Shown: positions 1-6,522, counted from the first letter of the stretch. The stretch: DNA of 8,912 bases from Verrucomicrobiota bacterium (GCA_019242435.1 JAFAVN010000525.1:1-8912), one strand, 5' to 3'. Made by a program: numbers and translations. The notes: generated from the letters alone by a model not told the origin.

Positions 1-151
1 GGAACGGGGAACAGGTGGCTTCGGCTATGATTCGATGTTCATACCGGTTGGGTATCAACAGACGTTTGCCGAGCTTCGGCCCGAGATAAAAAACAGCCTG
101 AGCCATCGAGCTCGAGCCTTGGCTGAGGTACTAGCCTTCTTGCGGAGTTAG
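1..151 (+). CDS. rdgB: RdgB/HAM1-type non-canonical purine NTP pyrophosphatase, C-terminal fragment
   Basis: The 5' end lies outside the window. The frame that begins at base 2 is open for 49 codons and ends at TAG 149-151. The peptide holds the C-terminal signature of the ITPase/HAM1 family: a TGGFGYDSMF block, a TFAEL block and KNSLSHRARAL near the end. In this family the GGFGYDP-like segment contacts the nucleotide base, and the SHR segment lies close to the active site. Known members hydrolyse dITP, XTP and dXTP to the monophosphate plus pyrophosphate, cleaning the cytoplasmic nucleotide pool. The usual Pro of GYDP is Ser here, a mild change. The metallophosphoesterase start codon follows the stop by 4 nt, so the two genes are very likely co-transcribed. 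Identification is firm despite the short fragment because the signatures are highly specific. Confidence 0.88.
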   Translation, partial: ERGTGGFGYDSMFIPVGYQQTFAELRPEIKNSLSHRARALAEVLAFLRS

Positions 152-155
152 CTAG

Positions 156-1043
156 ATGAAACTTCTAGTAACTTCTGATCTGCATCTTGTCCGGTTCTGG
201 CGACCGCCGGTACTTAAGTTACTTGGGGGGTGGATTCGTGAGCTGCGGCCCGATGGCTTGCTGATTGCAGGCGATATCGCCGTCCCGGCCGAAGCGGATA
301 CGGCTCTGAGAGAACTCCGGCAGGCTCTTCCTGATGGTCCAATCATTACCGCCCTGGGCAACCACGACTTCTGGGCAAACCCCGCCAGTGGCTGTAGTTC
401 GCTCGAGCAAGTAATCCAAAGATTTTGGTGGAAGCCCGCTGACCAGTACGAGGTTGCCTTGCTCGATGTGGCCAATTTCCACCTGGATGAGTTGGTGTTT
501 GTAGGCGGCTATGGGCATTACGACCTGGGGTTCGCGTGTCCGGACCTCTGCTACAACGGTCGATGGGTGAATCAGCAGCACTATCTCACCGGGCGGCCAC
601 CGACAGAAACGGCTCTCCGGTGGCGCGATTTTGATTGGATGCCCGGAGCCAATGACCTGCCGGGGCTGGCCACTGCTCAGGTCGATTCGGTTCAAACGAG
701 GTTGGTGGAAGCGAGAACTACGCCTGTTATGGTGGCGCTGCACACTCCGCCATTTTCGGCATTGCTGGGTATCCCCGATACCTGGGAAATCGATCCTGAA
801 AACCCGCCAATCAGAGCCTTTTTTCGAGCCTATCTCGGGAACAGGTCAATGGGCGAGATGTTAGAAGTTCATTCGACACGTATCTGTGGTTTAGTGTGCG
901 GTCACACGCATAGACCAGCCGGTCCGTTTCGTCTGAACGGCTTTATGGGTGTAAATGTCGGCTCGGACTATGGAACTCCCCGAGCACTCATATTGGATAC
1001 GCGGGACATGAGTCTGACTCGGGTGGAGTTGGCGGTTCGATAG
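156..1043 (+). CDS. Calcineurin-like metallophosphoesterase
   Basis: This is a complete 295-residue protein with all the metal-binding signatures of the calcineurin-like phosphoesterase fold: D8-x-H10 (SDLH), G39-D40, G68-N69-H70-D71, H196 (ALHTPP) and G249-H250-T251-H252. These residues hold a two-metal centre and imply hydrolysis of a phosphomono- or phosphodiester. There is no signal peptide and I see no convincing membrane segment, so it is probably cytoplasmic. An insert at about residues 120-165, rich in Tyr, Trp and Arg, lies between the GNHD and ALHTPP motifs and may form a substrate cap. The ATG at 156 is supported by GGAG at 144-147 with 8 nt spacing, and that GGAG sits inside the end of rdgB. 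The substrate cannot be predicted: family members act on nucleotides, lipids, proteins or nucleic acids. Linkage to rdgB hints at nucleotide metabolism but is weak evidence. Confidence 0.88.
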   Translation: MKLLVTSDLHLVRFWRPPVLKLLGGWIRELRPDGLLIAGDIAVPAEADTALRELRQALPDGPIITALGNHDFWANPASGCSSLEQVIQRFWWKPADQYEVALLDVANFHLDELVFVGGYGHYDLGFACPDLCYNGRWVNQQHYLTGRPPTETALRWRDFDWMPGANDLPGLATAQVDSVQTRLVEARTTPVMVALHTPPFSALLGIPDTWEIDPENPPIRAFFRAYLGNRSMGEMLEVHSTRICGLVCGHTHRPAGPFRLNGFMGVNVGSDYGTPRALILDTRDMSLTRVELAVR

Positions 1044-1344
1044 GGGGCGCCGGTGCAGCTGGATTACGGCTCGGCAACTGATAAGTGCAAGGCGCGCCGG
1101 GTGTTAGAGGGATACCAGCCTTTGCGATGCCCCCAGGACTTTCCGGAACCTCGCCCTACTGCTCCACGCCTGGCAATGCCGGTGGAATGGAGGCAAAAGC
1201 GTGCCTGACAGGAAAACAGGCGTATATTGGTGGCAATCCAATGGGCCCGAGGGCCGATCGATGAGTTGTCATCCAAGCGGTGCTATGGACGAAGTCATTG
1301 ACGAAGAACTGCTCTACGACCATCTTCCCCACTCCCGAGGGATC
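1044..1344. other. Gap between the metallophosphoesterase gene and typA, without a recognised gene
   Basis: This 301-bp stretch lies ahead of the preferred typA start. I see no tRNA cloverleaf, strong terminator or riboswitch that I recognise. It contains a possible 51-codon frame (GTG 1053 to TGA 1206-1208) with a purine-rich AGGGGG at 1042-1047 ahead of it. It also contains in-frame upstream starts for typA at GTG 1201, ATG 1261 and ATG 1285. A TATATT at 1223-1228 could be a -10 box but has no -35 at proper spacing. It may serve as the typA promoter and leader region, but the sequence does not prove that. Confidence 0.5.
1249..1253 (+). promoter_or_regulatory. Shine-Dalgarno-like GAGGG ahead of an alternative typA start (ATG 1261)
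   Basis: GAGGG lies 7 nt before the in-frame ATG at 1261, a near-ideal distance. The family-consistent start at 1345 is preceded by GAGGG at 1337-1341 with only 3 nt of spacing, which is short. The site therefore bears directly on which typA start is used. It could be chance, since the sequence is G-rich here. Confidence 0.35.
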
Positions 1345-3168
1345 ATGGATAAGATTAGGAACATCGCCATCATTGCACACGTTGACCACGGCAAGACGAC
1401 GCTGGTAGATCAGCTTCTCCGGCAGTCTGGAACTTTCCGTTCCAACCAAAAAGTCGAGGAACGGGTCATGGACTCAATGGACCTGGAGCGGGAGAAAGGA
1501 ATTACCATCAAGTCGAAGAACGCCGCATTCAAGTATAAGGATTACCACGTTAACATCGTTGATACCCCTGGGCATGCGGATTTTGGCGGAGAGGTCGAAC
1601 GGATCATGAAGATGGTTGACGGAGTGCTGCTGGTGGTGGACTCGCATGACGGTCCGCAGGCCCAAACCAAGTTTGTGTTGCGCAAGGCACTCCAGAACAA
1701 TGCCTGGCCAATCGTTGTGATCAACAAGATCGATCGCGAGAATGCCCGGCCGCACAAGGTGTTGGACATGGTGTTCGATCTGTTTGTTGAGCTGAACGCC
1801 AGCGATGAACAGCTGGATTTTCCAGTGATTTACACCAGCGCAAAGGAGGGCTACGCCGTTCGGGAGATTCACGAGACAAACGACAATATGGAGCCTCTGT
1901 TCGAGGCCATCATCAAGCATATCCCGCCGCCTGCCTCATCAAAAGAGACCTATTTTCAAATGCTGGTTTCGAACCTGGACTATAGCGATTACCTGGGCCG
2001 CCTCGCGTTTGGGCGTATTATCAGTGGCCGGGTTTCGGTGGGTGACTCCGCAGTTTTGATTCACAAAGACGGCAGACGCGAGCGAGCCCAAGTGACAGCG
2101 CTATTCGGGCATCAAGGATTGGAGCGTCTCGAACTAAGACACGCCTCGGCCGGTGATATCGTTGGATTGGCTGGGTTTGAGGAAGTAGCGATTGGGGAAA
2201 CCATTACTGACTCGGAAGAACGCCCGGCACGCGAATTTGTGGACATCGATCCGCCGACGATTCAGATGAACTTCGTCGTAAACGATTCTCCGTTAGCAGG
2301 AAAGGAAGGGAAATTTCTGACGGCGCGCCACATTAAAGAGCGTCTGGTGCGGGAGTGCCGGACGAATGTGTCCTTGCAATTTTCGGAAACGGAAACGGCG
2401 GGAGTTTTTACGCTGAGCGCACGCGGCGAAATGCAGATTGCCATCCTCGTGGAACAAATGCGGCGCGAGGGTTTTGAACTGCTGGTTTCACGGCCGGAAG
2501 TCATTTACCAGCGAAACGGCGCGGGCGAGGTGCTTGAGCCTTTGGAATCGCTGTATGTTGATGTACCGACCGAAAACTTAGGCGATATCCTGGAATCACT
2601 AGCCGCCCGCAGAGCCGAGGTAGTGAATATGACGCATCACACAAAAAGCGTGCTGGTGGAAGCAGTCATTCCCACTCGTGGATTGATCGGGTTCGAAACG
2701 GATCTGGTGAATCTCACCCGCGGCCTGGGTTCCATGAGCCATTTGTTCAAGCAATACGGCTTGTATAAGGGCGAGGTCTCGAGCCGGTCAAACGGTGTCC
2801 TGGTGGCCATGGAAAGCGGCGGATCAACGGCGTACGCGTTGAACAATGTGCAGGAGCGGGGACGCCTGTTCATAGGGCCACAAGAAGATGTGTACGAAGG
2901 CATGATTGTGGGAGAGAACGCGCGTCCGGACGATCTCACTGTCAATCCTTGCAAGGCGAAGCATCTCACCAATATGCGCAGCCAAGGGGAAGGAAAGGGC
3001 ATTCAGCTGGCGCCACCGCTGCGGATGAGCCTAGAGCGGGCGCTTGAGTATATCGCCCCGGACGAGTACGTTGAGGTTACGCCGAAAAATCTTCGTTTGC
3101 GTAAGAAGATTCTACAGTCAACGGCGCGGAAGCGGGCAGCTGTCAAGGTTGGAGCGCTTGACAAATAG
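1345..3168 (+). CDS. typA: Ribosome-associated translational GTPase TypA/BipA
   Basis: From ATG 1345 the product has 607 residues, the usual TypA length, and opens with the typical MDKIRNIAIIAHVDHGKTT. All GTPase boxes are present: G1 AHVDHGKT (11-18), G2 Thr in GITI (52-55), G3 DTPGH (73-77), G4 NKID (127-130) and G5 TSAK (164-167). EF-G-like beta-barrel and alpha/beta domains follow, and then the TypA-specific C-terminal domain, with a YEGMIVGE-x-RPDDL-x-VN motif and ERALEYIAPDEYVEVTP near the end. TypA is a cytoplasmic GTPase that binds the ribosome at the EF-G site and aids 50S assembly and growth under stress or cold. The frame stays open upstream to GTG 1201, with ATG 1261 and ATG 1285 also possible; using 1261 would add 28 residues unlike the family. 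I prefer 1345 because homologues begin there. It appears to be a separate transcription unit from yebC, which has its own promoter. Confidence 0.95.
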   Translation: MDKIRNIAIIAHVDHGKTTLVDQLLRQSGTFRSNQKVEERVMDSMDLEREKGITIKSKNAAFKYKDYHVNIVDTPGHADFGGEVERIMKMVDGVLLVVDSHDGPQAQTKFVLRKALQNNAWPIVVINKIDRENARPHKVLDMVFDLFVELNASDEQLDFPVIYTSAKEGYAVREIHETNDNMEPLFEAIIKHIPPPASSKETYFQMLVSNLDYSDYLGRLAFGRIISGRVSVGDSAVLIHKDGRRERAQVTALFGHQGLERLELRHASAGDIVGLAGFEEVAIGETITDSEERPAREFVDIDPPTIQMNFVVNDSPLAGKEGKFLTARHIKERLVRECRTNVSLQFSETETAGVFTLSARGEMQIAILVEQMRREGFELLVSRPEVIYQRNGAGEVLEPLESLYVDVPTENLGDILESLAARRAEVVNMTHHTKSVLVEAVIPTRGLIGFETDLVNLTRGLGSMSHLFKQYGLYKGEVSSRSNGVLVAMESGGSTAYALNNVQERGRLFIGPQEDVYEGMIVGENARPDDLTVNPCKAKHLTNMRSQGEGKGIQLAPPLRMSLERALEYIAPDEYVEVTPKNLRLRKKILQSTARKRAAVKVGALDK

Positions 3169-3260
3169 CCCGGTATAGGGTTCTATTGGCCATCGCAAAA
3201 TGACGCGCTAGCCGGCGTATTCACCGGAATTCTGTCTCTTCATCGGTCACAGGCGCGGAA

Positions 3261-3289
3261 TTGGCTGAACCCTGTTAAACCTTTATACT
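3261..3289 (+). promoter_or_regulatory. Sigma70-type promoter for yebC
   Basis: A -35 box TTGGCT (3261-3266) and a -10 box TATACT (3284-3289) are separated by exactly 17 bp. They match the TTGACA and TATAAT consensus at 4 and 5 of 6 positions. Transcription would begin near 3296-3297, giving a leader of only about 23 nt before the yebC ATG at 3320. The site lies in the 151-bp gap after typA and probably drives both yebC and rho. Confidence 0.65.
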
Positions 3290-3319
3290 CTGTCCTTAAT
3301 CTATTTTGCCCGAACTGCT

Positions 3320-4069
3320 ATGGCGGGTCACAGTAAGTGGTCTAAAGTGAAGCGCTTCAAGGGCGCTCTCGACGCGAAACGCGGGAAACTCTTCAGCAAG
3401 CTTTCTAAGGAAATCACCGTGGCTGCACGGTCAGGGGGTGATGTGGGGCTGAATCCGCGTCTTCGATCGGCAATATTTGCGGCCCGGGCGCAGAACATGC
3501 CGAGTGACACGATTGATCGAGCGGTAAAAAAGGGAACCGGCGAAATCGGCGGCGGTCAGCTGGAGGAGTTGGTTTACGAGGGCTATGGACCCGGTGGGAT
3601 AGCGCTTCTTGTGGAGGCGGCAACCGATAACAAGAACCGGACAGCAGCCGATATTCGAAGTATATTTAGTAAGAATCACGGGAACCTTGCCGGATCGGGC
3701 GCAGTGGCTTACCTGTTTAAAAGGAAGGGCCAAATCGCCGTTCCGAAAAACTCGGCCGAAGAGGATCGCCTCCTGGAAATCACGCTGGATGCAGGCGCGG
3801 AAGATCTGACTTCGGACGAGGAGTTTTACCTGATCACGACCTCGCCGGATCACCTTTATACGGTCGGAGAAGCAATTCGACGACAGGAGATACCGGTGGA
3901 GTCACAGAGACTAACCTTTGTTCCTGAGACCACAGTTACCGTCGAAGAGCCAGGGCTGGCTGAACAGGTCGTTCGTTTATGCGAGACTCTGGAAGAAAAT
4001 GACGATGTCCAGAGTGTTCACGGCAATTTCGAGATTCCGGAGCAGCTGCTGGCGAAGGTGACGGGCTAA
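3320..4069 (+). CDS. yebC: YebC/TACO1 family protein (translation or transcription factor)
   Basis: The 249-residue product has the full YebC layout: MAGHSKW at the N-terminus, NPRLRSAIFAARAQNMPSDTIDRAVKKGTG (45-74), YEGYGPGG (86-93), NKNRTAADIRSIFSKNHGNL (104-123) and a GAVAYLF segment (127-133). The length matches the family. YebC proteins were long called transcriptional regulators; more recent work on this family and on mitochondrial TACO1 supports a ribosome-associated role in translating proline-rich stretches. Start: the MAGHSKW opening fixes ATG 3320, but no Shine-Dalgarno motif precedes it and the predicted leader is short. Only 50 nt separate the stop from the preferred rho start, suggesting co-transcription. 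No ruvC, its common neighbour elsewhere, is visible here. Confidence 0.95.
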   Translation: MAGHSKWSKVKRFKGALDAKRGKLFSKLSKEITVAARSGGDVGLNPRLRSAIFAARAQNMPSDTIDRAVKKGTGEIGGGQLEELVYEGYGPGGIALLVEAATDNKNRTAADIRSIFSKNHGNLAGSGAVAYLFKRKGQIAVPKNSAEEDRLLEITLDAGAEDLTSDEEFYLITTSPDHLYTVGEAIRRQEIPVESQRLTFVPETTVTVEEPGLAEQVVRLCETLEENDDVQSVHGNFEIPEQLLAKVTG

Positions 4070-4119
4070 CGGTTCGATCGAGGAATTGAACAGAGAAAAA
4101 GAGAATTTCATTGGACGTT

Positions 4120-5610
4120 ATGGCAGACTCAAATGAGCAATCGGCACTCCTCCGAGAGGAAACCACGCCGGAGAAGAAAGTAAAACGTGCTCGGGCAGCC
4201 GCTGCTGCTACGACCAAAAAAACGGCTGTTAGAAAAACCGGAACGAAACGGCCTAAGAAGCCCGTAACAAAACCGGAGGATCCCGGGACCGGCTCGATTA
4301 CCGTTGATCAATCTGCGGAATCTCTGACTGAATTGCCGGCGAATCGGGAAAAGCCGGCTGAAGTACCCGGCGAGCAAGCTGTCGAGGCCGGCGAGAATCG
4401 TCGGATAGAAGTCGAAGAAGGTCCTAAGCAGGCCGTCTCTGTCTCTGATAATGGCAGGGACGGCGCCGTTGCGGAAGCACCCGTGGTCCCTGACCAACCA
4501 CGGCCGGAACCAGTGTACGGAGAAGGATTGATCGAAGTCTCCGGCAAAGGATTCGGGTTCTTGAGAGACCCGAAACGAAATTATGTACAATCGCCGCAAG
4601 ATATCTTTGTGACGCCTGAGGTGGTGCGAAAACACGCCTTACGAGATGGTCTTTGGATTAAGGGTGAAATCCGCCGCGGCAGCCGGGGCCCCCAGCTTTT
4701 CAAATTGACGGAGATCAACGGTGAAAATCCCGACCGATACCGAAATTTGCCGGTATTCGAGGAATTGACCTCGTTGAATCCAACGAAGAGGATCCGCTTG
4801 GAGACGGTTCCAGATCGGTACACCACCAGGGTCATGGACCTGATGACACCGGTTGGTAAGGGCCAGAGAGGATTGATTGTAGCGCCGCCGCGCACTGGGA
4901 AGACCACGTTGCTTCAGCACATTGCGGACGCGGTGGTGCGCAACCATCCCGAGGTCAGCCTGATTATCCTGCTGGTAGACGAGCGCCCGGAAGAAGTAAC
5001 CGAGATCAGACGGACGGTTCCAAAAGCCGACATCATGGCCAGCTCGAATGACAGCGATATTAAGAGCCACACTAGGATCGCCCAGCTAGCGATCGAACGC
5101 GCCAAGCGTTTGGTGGAAGCCGGCCGCGACGTGTTCGTCCTGATGGATTCTTTGACCAGGGTCGGTCGAGCTTTTAACAACGCGATGTCCGGAAGCGGCC
5201 GAACCATGAGCGGGGGTATGGACGCGCGAGCAATGGAAATTCCCCGCAAACTGTTCGCCGCGGCTAGAAACACGGAGGAAGCAGGGTCGCTTACGATTAT
5301 GGCAACCGCCCTTATCGAGACCGGATCCAAGATGGACGAGTTGATCTTCCAGGAATTCAAGGGAACCGGCAACATGGAGATGGTTCTCGATCGGCAGATC
5401 AGCGACCAGCGTGTCTATCCGGCCATTGACATATTCAAATCGGGTACCCGGCGGGAAGAGCTATTAATTCCGTCGAATGACCTGGAAAAGATCAATACAA
5501 TCCGTCGCGGCTTGGCCGGTCACCGGCCGGTTGAAGCCATCGAACGGCTGCTATCATTCCTGAGAAAGTTTCCGACCAACGGTCAGATGCTTCGGGAGAT
5601 CCCGGGTTAA
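4120..5610 (+). CDS. rho: Transcription termination factor Rho with long charged N-terminal tail
   Basis: Rho is a hexameric RNA-dependent ATPase/helicase that releases transcripts. From ATG 4120 the protein has 496 residues against about 419 in E. coli. Residues 1 to about 130 are low complexity: a Lys/Arg/Ala-rich part (about 15-50) and then an acidic, Pro-rich part, with no sign of the usual Rho_N helical bundle. The cold-shock-like primary RNA-binding domain spans about 134-200 (GKGFGFLRDP). The ATPase core contains Walker A PPRTGKTT (about 256-263), LVDERPEEV (285-293), Walker B VFVLMDS (338-344), the Q-loop near 357-368 and the R-loop KGTGN (414-418). The P-loop residue equivalent to E. 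coli Lys181 is Arg. A TTG at 4111 is in frame and adds 3 residues; it has a purine-rich GAGAA 5 nt upstream, so it may be the true start. I chose the ATG conservatively. rho lies 50 nt after yebC and is probably co-transcribed from the yebC promoter. Confidence 0.95.
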   Translation: MADSNEQSALLREETTPEKKVKRARAAAAATTKKTAVRKTGTKRPKKPVTKPEDPGTGSITVDQSAESLTELPANREKPAEVPGEQAVEAGENRRIEVEEGPKQAVSVSDNGRDGAVAEAPVVPDQPRPEPVYGEGLIEVSGKGFGFLRDPKRNYVQSPQDIFVTPEVVRKHALRDGLWIKGEIRRGSRGPQLFKLTEINGENPDRYRNLPVFEELTSLNPTKRIRLETVPDRYTTRVMDLMTPVGKGQRGLIVAPPRTGKTTLLQHIADAVVRNHPEVSLIILLVDERPEEVTEIRRTVPKADIMASSNDSDIKSHTRIAQLAIERAKRLVEAGRDVFVLMDSLTRVGRAFNNAMSGSGRTMSGGMDARAMEIPRKLFAAARNTEEAGSLTIMATALIETGSKMDELIFQEFKGTGNMEMVLDRQISDQRVYPAIDIFKSGTRREELLIPSNDLEKINTIRRGLAGHRPVEAIERLLSFLRKFPTNGQMLREIPG

Positions 5611-5625
5611 ACAGTTTCGGGTGCG

Positions 5626-5724
5626 AGGTTCGAAGTTTTATCGGGTTAGCTCGGGGCTGCGCGATTGGCCAATGCCGTGTAGTGTAACCGGAGGCATCGA
5701 GCACGTTGATAAAACTCCGAACCT
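5626..5724. repeat. Nested inverted repeat after rho, able to form a long hairpin
   Basis: The outer arms AGGTTCGAAGTTTTATC (5626-5642) and GATAAAACTCCGAACCT (5708-5724) are complementary at 16 of 17 positions. Inside them GCTCG (5649-5653) pairs with CGAGC (5698-5702), and ATGCC (5672-5676) pairs with GGCAT (5693-5697), in nested order. A perfect palindrome ATTGGCCAAT occupies 5664-5673. The element begins 15 bp after the rho stop. It could be a structured 3' end of the rho mRNA, a REP-like dispersed element or a small miniature transposon remnant. There is no T-tract, so it is not a classical intrinsic terminator. Confidence 0.7.
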
Positions 5725-5756
5725 TGAACTTTGGGCCTGGAACCTCGAACCTTGAA
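5718..5756. repeat. Short direct repeats of CGAACCTTGAA ahead of the DUF4112 gene
   Basis: CGAACCTTGAA occurs exactly at 5718-5728 and 5746-5756, a 28-bp period, with a related GGAACCTCGAACC at 5739-5751 between them. The first copy overlaps the right arm of the inverted repeat. TCGAACCT at 5745-5752 is also perfectly complementary to AGGTTCGA in the left arm, so the left arm has two possible partners. This repetitive character suggests a dispersed intergenic repeat family. Confidence 0.6.
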
Positions 5757-5765
5757 TACTGAACG

Positions 5766-6317
5766 GTGAAGACGGCAGAACAGAAGACTGATGTACACGA
5801 GGTCGAAGTCGAGGTTTTGCGGGCGGACCGCCAGCAGCCGGGCGTCTCGGGTAAGACCAGAACGACCAATGATATCGACGCGGTGATTGGGTTGGTAGCC
5901 CGGATCATGGATTCGATCTTCCGGGTACCAGGGACAAAGTTTCGCTTTGGTATGAACCCAATCATCGGTTTTATCCCGGTGATCGGGGACCAGATTGATG
6001 CTGTGATCTCGGCATCGGTCTTATTGCGAAGCGTTAAACACCGATTGCCCAAAATTGTGCTGGCTCGCATGGGGCTTAACGTGTTGTTGAACGCTCTTTT
6101 TCAGGGAATTCCGGTGATCGGTGACTCAATCACCCTGGTGTTCAAAGCGAATCAACAGAATTACGGCCTGTTGCAGAAGTATGCTGGGAATGGAAAACCG
6201 GTTACCCGAGGGGACCGGATTTTCGTGTTCGGCATTGTCGGCGGCACCATCGGTCTAGCGGTGTTACTCTCTTCTGTCTTGGTTTATGCCGTTTTCAGCC
6301 AGTTCCGTTTCTGGTGA
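5766..6317 (+). CDS. DUF4112 small membrane-associated protein
   Basis: The 183-residue product carries the DUF4112 pattern: a segment of the form RIMDSIFRVPGTKFRFG (46-62), a GFIPVIGD block (68-75), a helical stretch with Arg/Lys, and a second GIPVIGD block (114-120) followed by FKANQQN. Residues 1-37 are hydrophilic and variable. A hydrophobic C-terminal segment at about 152-177 (Gly/Leu/Val-rich) is a probable transmembrane helix; the Pro-Gly-Asp blocks flank amphipathic or membrane-embedded segments. The function of the family is unknown. The start is GTG 5766: an in-frame TGA at 5760-5762 rules out anything longer, and the next Met (residue 48) lies inside the conserved domain. No Shine-Dalgarno is visible. 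The end shows two consecutive TGA codons (6315-6320). It is separated from rho by the repeat block, so shared transcription is uncertain. Confidence 0.85.
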   Translation: MKTAEQKTDVHEVEVEVLRADRQQPGVSGKTRTTNDIDAVIGLVARIMDSIFRVPGTKFRFGMNPIIGFIPVIGDQIDAVISASVLLRSVKHRLPKIVLARMGLNVLLNALFQGIPVIGDSITLVFKANQQNYGLLQKYAGNGKPVTRGDRIFVFGIVGGTIGLAVLLSSVLVYAVFSQFRFW

Positions 6318-6323
6318 TGAGGT

Positions 6324-6355
6324 TTCCAAGCTTTGGTGATACTGGTTCCAAGCTT
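6324..6355. repeat. Short direct repeat TTCCAAGCTT
   Basis: TTCCAAGCTT appears at 6324-6333 and 6346-6355, 22 bp apart, just after the DUF4112 stop codons. The copies sit in similar settings (GGTT(T)CCAAGCTT followed by a TGGT). The spacing of about two helical turns would suit a dimeric or tandem-bound regulator, but a chance duplication is equally possible. Confidence 0.45.
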
Positions 6356-6390
6356 GCGCTGGTTGCGGGTCGCCTGCCGAAGACAATGGT

Positions 6391-6418
6391 GGTAGGCCTC
6401 TAGTTTCAGTGGTCTACT
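6391..6418. other. Intergenic hairpin
   Basis: GTAGGCC (6392-6398) pairs with GGTCTAC (6411-6417), including one G-U pair. After a T-T mismatch the stem continues with CT/AG to a six-base loop. No T-run follows, so it is not an intrinsic terminator as read on the + strand. It lies in the 285-bp gap 6318-6602, which contains no gene that I can support. Confidence 0.4.
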
Positions 6419-6512
6419 GTAAGCTGCTCCCGAGAATGGCCGCTGAGCTTCCGTAAACCTGCAGAACCTCCTAACAGCGCTCCGAAAGGCGTTGCATCTC
6501 GGTCGAAAATTT

Positions 6513-6522
6513 GGTGCGCACC
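6513..6522. promoter_or_regulatory. Perfect 10-bp palindrome, possible operator for the isomerase-aldolase operon
   Basis: GGTGCGCACC is a perfect palindrome 80 bp before the isomerase start codon. Sugar catabolic genes are often controlled by dimeric repressors that bind such sites. The flanking bases do not extend the symmetry, and no convincing -35/-10 pair is visible nearby, so the operator role is a guess. Confidence 0.25.

Noticed and set aside
219..743. Minus-strand frame of 174 codons inside the metallophosphoesterase gene
   Set aside because: The plus strand carries all phosphoesterase motifs in order; the antisense frame has none.
1044..1200. tRNA or structured RNA in the G/C-rich gap before typA
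   Set aside because: I could not find an acceptor stem with matching D and T arms, nor a known riboswitch core.
1205..1228. Promoter made of CTGACA (1205-1210) and TATATT (1223-1228) ahead of typA
   Set aside because: Both boxes match well, but the spacer is 12 bp, too short for sigma70.
1474..1920. Minus-strand frame of 148 codons inside typA
   Set aside because: It lies wholly inside the GTPase domain coding sequence, and the peptide is His/Leu-rich without recognisable motifs.
3201..3245. Terminator after typA built on CCGG...CCGG near 3212-3227
   Set aside because: CCGG is self-complementary by composition; the stem is only 4 bp with an 8-base loop and no strong T-tract.
5593..5604. 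CGGGAGATCCCG hairpin at the end of rho as an intrinsic terminator
   Set aside because: The stem is only 4-5 bp, overlaps the last codons and is not followed by a T-run.
5626..5760. CRISPR array
   Set aside because: Repeats are about 11 bp, only two are exact, spacers are not uniform, and no cas gene is present.
5492..6070. Long minus-strand open frame (192 codons) across the rho end, the repeat block and the DUF4112 gene
   Set aside because: It overlaps two well-supported plus-strand genes and its product shows no family motif; it is a shadow frame.
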